A stretch of DNA of 10,256 bases from Bacteroidota bacterium (GTDB lineage Bacteria; Bacteroidota; Bacteroidia; Bacteroidales; VadinHA17). This document shows, one piece after another, positions 6,154-10,256 of the stretch (positions are counted from its first letter, which is position 1; every line of letters begins with the position of its first letter). The stretch is from positions 1-10,256 of the forward strand of contig JAKAXP010000072.1 of assembly GCA_021816545.1 (NCBI GenBank), given 5' to 3'. The notes beneath the pieces are model-generated. The model did not search any database. It was given only the letters and a program-made list of their open reading frames with translations, and was not told where the DNA came from. The translations under genes were made by a program, and so were the position numbers.

Positions 6154-8009
6154 TGACAAACCCCGGCGCCGGCACCTTTTCATGGAGCAGGAATAACCTT
6201 GGCAGTTCCTCGTCACCCTACCTGAGGCAACATGCAGGTAATCCGGTCTGGTGGCAGGAATGGAGCAGTGAGACTCTTGCCTGTGCAGCTGCCGCGAAGA
6301 AACCCTTGCTGGTTTCGGTAGGCTATGCAACCTGTCACTGGTGCCATGTGATGGCAGCAGAAGCCTTTTCTGACCCGGAGACTGCTGATTTTCTGAATTC
6401 AAATTTCATTTCGGTTAAGATTGACCGTGAACAGCGGCCAGACATTGACCAATACCTGATGACATTCATACAGGCACAGACAGGCAGCGGAGGATGGCCT
6501 CTGAATGTTTTTCTCACCCATGATCTTAAGCCTTTACATGCACTTACATATGCACCAGCCCGCACCGCAGGAAACCGTTATTCCCTTCTTGATATTTCCA
6601 GGGCTGTGATTGATTTCCTCGAAAAACAGGCTGACCGGATTGTTCCGTTCAATATGCCTGAACAGGAGGCCCCTCATACAGATGCTGACCGACTGGCTGA
6701 AAACCTGTCGGAGTTTTTTGACAGTGAGAAAGGCGGTTTTGGTTTCGGCCAGAAGTTCCCGCCTCACTCAACACTGCTTTTCATGCTCTACAGAATGGCA
6801 ACCGATGAAAGCGGAGCGGATCCCTTGATGGAGACCGGTACCGCAGGCTACCCGGGAGGCAAAGCTGAGGAACAGTCTCTACTCAATGAAATGGTAACCG
6901 CAACGCTTGACGCGATGATGATGCGAGGACTGAATGACCACCTGCAGGGTGGCATCTTCCGTTACTGCGTTGACCGCGAATGGACCATTCCACACTTTGA
7001 AAAGATGCTTTATGACCAGGCGATGGCACTCTGGAGCTACTCACTTGCCTCAAGGGTGACGGGAACGGAACGCTACCGGGCAATGGCGGAAAAGATCGTG
7101 CAGTGCCTGGATGAGACCTTCCTGCACGACGGGATGCATATCACCGCATTCAATGCCGACACGGACCATGAGGAGGGTGCAACCTACCTCTGGAGCATGG
7201 CTGAGCTGGCTGCGCTGCTGACTCCGGATGAGATGGGCAGGTTCAGCGAAGTTTATGACGTAACTGAGCGGGGTAACTTCGAGGGGCTTAATCATCTTGT
7301 AAGGAAGAATGCAGGGCAGGTTGATGACATCGAAGAGAAGTTGCTGAGGGTGAGGAAGCAGCGCAGCCAGCCCTCCTGTGACGACAAGATCCTGAGCGGC
7401 CTTAATGCCCTTACAGCTGTGGCCCTGGCACAGGCCGGCCGCATGCTTGACAGGCCTGAGCTGGAGGCCAGGGCAGCAGCACTGACATGGAAGCTGATTG
7501 AAACGTTCTGGGACGGTGCCTCACTGGCCCATTCATACTACGACGGCGTGCTGCAGAAGCAGGGTTACCTGTCCGATGCCGCGGCCTTGCTGCTGGCGGT
7601 CAGCATGCTTTATGAGAGTGACCCTTCATGGGGCGATATGATGAAAACCCTGGCTGATCATGTCAGGTCGTTCCGAGATGATGACGGACGCTGGATTGAA
7701 TCTGACGCCGAAGATTTTCAGAGGATTTATGCCTCGTGGTTTGATCATCCCGTACCGTCAGGTGTGAGCCTGGCAGAGACAGCACTGACAAGGGTTGCAC
7801 TGCTCACGGGAGGTGATATCACCACTGGGGTTTACCGAAGACCATACCAGTCAGATTTCTACAATATAAATGTACTTCTTACTGAGGATCTGTTTTATCT
7901 GTATACTACCAGGGAACCGCTGCCGTGGGGCACAGTCACGGCAAACTCCCTCCAGCGGCGCGGTGAACCGGAGACCGTCTGTTATGGCAAGACCTGCCGT
8001 GTTTTGTAG
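6150..8009 (+). CDS. Thioredoxin-fold YyaL/DUF255 family protein
   Basis: The 619-residue protein begins with the DUF255 thioredoxin-like domain. Visible blocks are SPYLRQHAGNPVWW (22-35), VGYATCHWCHVMAAEAF with C62 and C65, VKIDREQRPDID (89-100) and GGWPLNVFLT (114-123). An (alpha/alpha)-barrel-type region follows, with GGFGFGQKFPP (195-205), WTIPHFEKMLYDQ (278-290), CDDKILSGLNAL (410-421) and HPVPSGVSLAE (533-543). The C-terminal VCYGKTC (610-616) resembles the usual YVCxNFxC end. Family members are often 670-700 residues. Here the part after residue 554 is short, about 65 residues instead of over 100. The GGTYFP after the WPLN block is replaced by ALTYAP, and SWNGL by SGLNAL. No signal peptide is visible, so it is probably cytosolic, although its SOUL partner is exported. 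Function in the family is not settled. The ATG at 6150 overlaps the SOUL stop, and a second ATG lies at 6153. Confidence 0.87.
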   Translation: MMTNPGAGTFSWSRNNLGSSSSPYLRQHAGNPVWWQEWSSETLACAAAAKKPLLVSVGYATCHWCHVMAAEAFSDPETADFLNSNFISVKIDREQRPDIDQYLMTFIQAQTGSGGWPLNVFLTHDLKPLHALTYAPARTAGNRYSLLDISRAVIDFLEKQADRIVPFNMPEQEAPHTDADRLAENLSEFFDSEKGGFGFGQKFPPHSTLLFMLYRMATDESGADPLMETGTAGYPGGKAEEQSLLNEMVTATLDAMMMRGLNDHLQGGIFRYCVDREWTIPHFEKMLYDQAMALWSYSLASRVTGTERYRAMAEKIVQCLDETFLHDGMHITAFNADTDHEEGATYLWSMAELAALLTPDEMGRFSEVYDVTERGNFEGLNHLVRKNAGQVDDIEEKLLRVRKQRSQPSCDDKILSGLNALTAVALAQAGRMLDRPELEARAAALTWKLIETFWDGASLAHSYYDGVLQKQGYLSDAAALLLAVSMLYESDPSWGDMMKTLADHVRSFRDDDGRWIESDAEDFQRIYASWFDHPVPSGVSLAETALTRVALLTGGDITTGVYRRPYQSDFYNINVLLTEDLFYLYTTREPLPWGTVTANSLQRRGEPETVCYGKTCRVL

Positions 8010-8011
8010 AA

Positions 8012-8075
8012 GTCGGCGGTAAGCAACCGGCAGTCCGCATTCCGGCGGTCCGGAGCCAGAGGCCGGCAGTCGCTA
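8012..8075. repeat. Degenerate GTCGGCA heptamer array in a convergent spacer
   Basis: The spacer between the YyaL-like and AIM24 stops reads as nine heptamers close to GTCGGCA, with one extra T at 8040. The best copies are 8012-8018, 8033-8039 and 8062-8068 (six of seven), and overall identity by eye is about 45 of 63. CCGGCAGTC occurs exactly at 8027 and 8063, and CCGGCGGTC at 8042. The last unit contains the AIM24 stop codon. Confidence 0.5.
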
Positions 8076-8837
8076 CTGGAACAGGTTTCCGAGCAGGCCC
8101 TGAGCCTCCTTGCCACGGTTGGGACCCATGGGTGAGAGAGCACGTATAAGCTTGCGTATGGGCATGCTCTGAAGCCATACCTTTCCTGTCCCGCGCATGG
8201 TTGCCAGAAAGATCCCCTCACCTCCGAAGACCATTGTCTTCAGGCTGCCGCTGGTCTCGATATCAAAGTCAAGTGAAGGTTCATAAGCAACTATACATCC
8301 TGTATCAATCCGCAGCGTTTCACCGTTGAGCTGTCTCTCGATGACTGTTCCGCCGGCATGGACAAATGCCTTGCCATCGCCCTCAAGGCGTTGCAGTATG
8401 AATCCCTCACCACCGAGGAGCCCGGCGCCCAGCTTGCGGTTCAGGGTCACTGACAGCTTCGTGCCGTAGGCAGCACAGAGGAACCCGTCCTTCTGCACAA
8501 TAATATTGCCGTTTACGGTGCGAAGGTCAATGGGGATGATTGTTCCCGGGTAAGGTGCAGCAAAGGCTACCTTGCTTCTCACCGATCCCATGTTGGTGAA
8601 GTGGGTCAGGAAAAGTGATTCACCGGTTAGGAGCCTGGATCCGGCCTGGAAGAGCTTGTCCATCACCCCGCGGTCAGGCGATGCGCCGTCACCCATCCTG
8701 GTCTCATAGGTTATCCCCTGCTCCATGTAAACCATGGTTCCGGCTTCGGCAACTATTGTTTCATTCGGATCAAGATCAATCTCTACAAACTGAATGTCAT
8801 CGCCGAATATGCGATAGTCAATTTCATGTGATGTCAT
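8073..8837 (-). CDS. AIM24 family protein (TIGR00266-like)
   Basis: The 254-residue protein matches the AIM24/TIGR00266 family throughout. It starts with QFVEIDLDPNETIVAEAGTMVYM (16-38), then TGESLFLTHFTN (71-82), a PGTIIPIDL strand (98-105), GGEGFILQRLEGDG (142-155), the GETLRIDTGCIVAY block (172-185) and FGGEGIFLATMRGTGKVWLQS (204-224). The fold is a repeated beta-trefoil/jelly-roll-like sheet. The mitochondrial relative Aim24 is linked to inner-membrane organisation, and bacterial function is unknown. There is no signal peptide and no transmembrane helix. The C-terminus is hydrophilic with a Gly-rich end (QGLLGNLFQ), a tail often seen in the family. It is monocistronic or first in its unit, and convergent with the YyaL-like gene. 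Confidence 0.87.
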   Translation of the reverse strand: MTSHEIDYRIFGDDIQFVEIDLDPNETIVAEAGTMVYMEQGITYETRMGDGASPDRGVMDKLFQAGSRLLTGESLFLTHFTNMGSVRSKVAFAAPYPGTIIPIDLRTVNGNIIVQKDGFLCAAYGTKLSVTLNRKLGAGLLGGEGFILQRLEGDGKAFVHAGGTVIERQLNGETLRIDTGCIVAYEPSLDFDIETSGSLKTMVFGGEGIFLATMRGTGKVWLQSMPIRKLIRALSPMGPNRGKEAQGLLGNLFQ

Positions 8838-8997
8838 AGGGTATGTGTTTAATGGATTCCAAGCCGAAAGTTATGACTATCGCAGCATATTACAAAATAA
8901 GTCTGGAGAGCGGCGAGCGAAAATGGATGGCCCGATGGGTCATATCCGCAAGTGGCCGGACTGATGGGGGAGCCAACAGGCAGCAGTGAGATTTCTA

Positions 8998-9348
8998 TTA
9001 CTGTTTTGAAGGGTTGGGGATAATGCAGAGGAACTCGAAGTTCTCCCCGAACGGGTTTTTGAACTGGTGCAGGTCGCCCGGCCGGACAAAGAGGCTCTGA
9101 CCCTCGGCAACCTCATGCTCAACGCCCTTTTCATCGACTGCAATGCCACGCCCTTTCTCGACCTTAATCACATGCTCATAATTGTGGTTATGAAACGGGG
9201 TGTTTCCTCCGGGGGCAACGAAGAAATGACGCATGATTATATTGCCCGAACCGTCATCGGGGCCGATGAGGATTTTCATCCTGACATTGCTTGCACCTTC
9301 CACCTGCACCTCCGGTGCGAAGATCTCAGAGTTGTTGTTTATTTTCAT
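8998..9348 (-). CDS. Small single-domain cupin
   Basis: The 116-residue protein is one cupin_2 barrel. Motif 1 is PFHNHNYEHVIKVEKGRG with metal ligands H53, H55 and E58. Motif 2 is VRPGDLHQFKN with H94, so all four expected ligands are present. This predicts one divalent metal per barrel and a cytosolic enzyme or ligand sensor. The substrate cannot be told from sequence, since this class includes sugar isomerases, dioxygenases and domain-only regulators. Its start is 136 bp from the stop of the TspO-like gene upstream on the same strand, and its stop is 160 bp from the AIM24 start, so it may have its own promoter. Confidence 0.85.
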   Translation of the reverse strand: MKINNNSEIFAPEVQVEGASNVRMKILIGPDDGSGNIIMRHFFVAPGGNTPFHNHNYEHVIKVEKGRGIAVDEKGVEHEVAEGQSLFVRPGDLHQFKNPFGENFEFLCIIPNPSKQ

Positions 9349-9418
9349 TGCAATTATGCTAACAGATTGCCCATGTTACTTCATAAACACCTGATCATGT
9401 AAAATGTTTTATTTGCAA

Positions 9419-9455
9419 TGCCGTACACGCAGCCGGTAAAACCTGCCTGCCGTAC
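9419..9455. repeat. Direct repeat TGCCGTAC upstream of the cupin gene
   Basis: TGCCGTAC occurs exactly at 9419-9426 and 9448-9455, 29 bp apart, in the spacer between the TspO-like and cupin genes. The second copy is also part of a weak hairpin (TGCCGTA, six-base loop, TACCGCA, with one C-C mismatch). It may be a paired regulator site or chance. Confidence 0.3.
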
Positions 9456-9484
9456 CCGGATACCGCAAATCACGAATTGCCTTG

Positions 9485-10204
9485 TCAGGCCAACCCAAGC
9501 CGTTTCCTGAAAAAGATAACAACCAGGACTGCTGCCACAACAGCAGCGGCGATTGCTGCCGTCACCAGGATCACCCGGTAATCGGCCTGCCTCTTTATCA
9601 TTATCCCGGCAAATGCCCAGACCACTGAAAGCCCGATGAAGGGATTGTCAAGACGCCATATTGTAAGTGAAACCAGAAGTGCACCGACGGCAATCATGAT
9701 AATGGTCCAGGTCTCTTCGCTGATCCCGAAGCCGCCCCAGCCATAGTTGACAAGAAGCGCTGTAACATTAGCGATTGTTGCTATGCAGATCCACCCGAGG
9801 TATATCCCGAAGGCAGCCTTGATGAAGCCGGCCGGCAGGTCCCTGATGAAAAAGTTGATCCATATGAGTGAGACCAGCAGTCCCAGCATGAGAATGAGTG
9901 ACATGGGCAGCCGCTCATAATGCCAGGCCACAATCCACAGTGCGTTGAAAATGCAGCTTAAGCCGAACAGCCACCCCATACGCGTGATGACAGCCTGGTG
10001 AGATGTGGTGAACTGGATGACACAGAAAGTGACAAGGAGGATATAAATAATCCCCCAGATTGAAAACGTGACGCCTGCCGGCACAAACAGGTTCGGATAG
10101 GCATCAGAGAGCGCCCCGGTGGTTTTTCCGTTCAGGGGGAGAGCATTGGCCAGGTAGTTCATAACGACCATCCCGGCGAACAGGAGAAGGTTAAGGTATT
10201 TCAT
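9485..10204 (-). CDS. TspO/MBR-related tryptophan-rich membrane protein
   Basis: The 239-residue protein is almost entirely hydrophobic. Transmembrane segments are estimated near residues 4-22, 43-65, 75-93, 100-119, 127-150, 163-182, 187-203 and 209-232. The N-terminal ALPLNGKTTGALSDAYPNLF, followed by VPAGVTFSIWGIIY, is typical of the long Firmicutes and Bacteroidota proteins annotated as tryptophan-rich sensory (TspO/MBR-like). Tryptophans occur at the ends of most helices (W50, W78, W90, W94, W115, W138, W156, W166, W183, W196). Classical TspO has about 160 residues and five helices, so this is an extended relative. Classical members bind porphyrin or cholesterol, but ligand-binding residues cannot be confirmed here. 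The C-terminus ends in a basic FFRKRLGLA, probably cytosolic. An inverted repeat and a -7-like box precede the start. Confidence 0.72.
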   Translation of the reverse strand: MKYLNLLLFAGMVVMNYLANALPLNGKTTGALSDAYPNLFVPAGVTFSIWGIIYILLVTFCVIQFTTSHQAVITRMGWLFGLSCIFNALWIVAWHYERLPMSLILMLGLLVSLIWINFFIRDLPAGFIKAAFGIYLGWICIATIANVTALLVNYGWGGFGISEETWTIIMIAVGALLVSLTIWRLDNPFIGLSVVWAFAGIMIKRQADYRVILVTAAIAAAVVAAVLVVIFFRKRLGLA

Positions 10205-10211
10205 AGGAACA

Positions 10212-10227
10212 GGTTTAAGGTTAAACC
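10212..10227. promoter_or_regulatory. Perfect inverted repeat in the TspO-like leader
   Basis: GGTTTAA and TTAAACC form a perfect 7-bp inverted repeat around a two-base centre. It lies 7 nt upstream of the start codon and 5 nt downstream of a -7-like box, a position where a repressor dimer could block transcription. The arms are short, so chance cannot be excluded. Confidence 0.42.
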
Positions 10228-10232
10228 AGTAC

Positions 10233-10240
10233 TAAAGATA
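10233..10240 (-). promoter_or_regulatory. Candidate -7 box for the TspO-like gene
   Basis: On the minus strand this reads TATCTTTA, seven of eight positions of the Bacteroides -7 box TAnnTTTG. The matching -33 element would fall at or beyond the right edge of the window and cannot be checked. Transcription would start close to or inside the inverted repeat. Confidence 0.35.
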
Positions 10241-10256
10241 GATTAAAAATGCTGTG

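Noticed and set aside
5899..6402. 167-residue minus-strand open frame across the SOUL-YyaL junction
   Set aside because: It lies opposite two well-supported genes and has no recognisable domain.
7936..8221. Minus-strand open frames with repeated RTAG-like residues
   Set aside because: The repetition comes from the heptamer array in the spacer, and the rest is a shadow of YyaL and AIM24.
8893..8923. TTATTTTG as a -7 box for AIM24
   Set aside because: The box has the wrong second base, and the only upstream partner (TTTTCG) is at 17 bp and lacks the TTG.

Overview
The window looks like an ordinary chromosomal stretch from a Bacteroidota bacterium, probably Bacteroidales or Marinilabiliales-like. 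This is inferred from the gene content (WG-repeat secreted protein, small outer-membrane barrel-type protein, SOUL, YyaL, AIM24, DUF3795, DCC), from the general absence of Shine-Dalgarno sequences, and from -7 boxes resembling TAnnTTTG. I see no tRNA, rRNA, CRISPR array, insertion sequence, integrase or phage gene, and no clear new defence or biosynthetic system.

Left part (1-1302, minus strand). A three-gene run is read right to left: a Cys-rich DUF3795 protein, a short SPL-like radical SAM protein with unusual cysteine spacing (CX3CX3C), and an exported outer-membrane-type protein cut by the window edge. The last two overlap by ATGA. A strong imperfect hairpin lies between this run and the next minus-strand pair, which is a metallo-beta-lactamase-fold lipoprotein (COG1237-like) followed by a DCC-family thiol-disulfide oxidoreductase.

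Middle part (2793-5559). A stand-alone MESH1-like (p)ppGpp hydrolase is divergent from the MBL lipoprotein. It is convergent with a 536-residue secreted WG-repeat protein of about nine repeats plus a separate C-terminal domain. A 309-bp divergent spacer separates the WG gene from the next plus-strand pair. It holds a 12-bp tandem repeat next to the WG start and a GC-rich imperfect hairpin ahead of the SOUL gene.

Right part (5560-10256). An exported SOUL heme-binding protein overlaps by ATGA with a thioredoxin-fold YyaL/DUF255 protein whose C-terminal region is compact. This pair converges on an AIM24 gene, and the spacer between them is built of degenerate GTCGGCA-like heptamers. A small cupin and a 239-residue TspO/MBR-related membrane protein follow on the minus strand. 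The TspO-like gene has a perfect 7-2-7 inverted repeat in its leader, just downstream of a -7-like box.

How the genes work together is mostly unknown. The two ATGA overlaps (radical SAM/outer-membrane protein and SOUL/YyaL) are the best evidence for functional pairs. Redox and metal chemistry recurs (radical SAM, Cys-rich DUF3795, DCC, SOUL, YyaL, cupin, MBL), but these are separate transcription units and I do not claim a single pathway.
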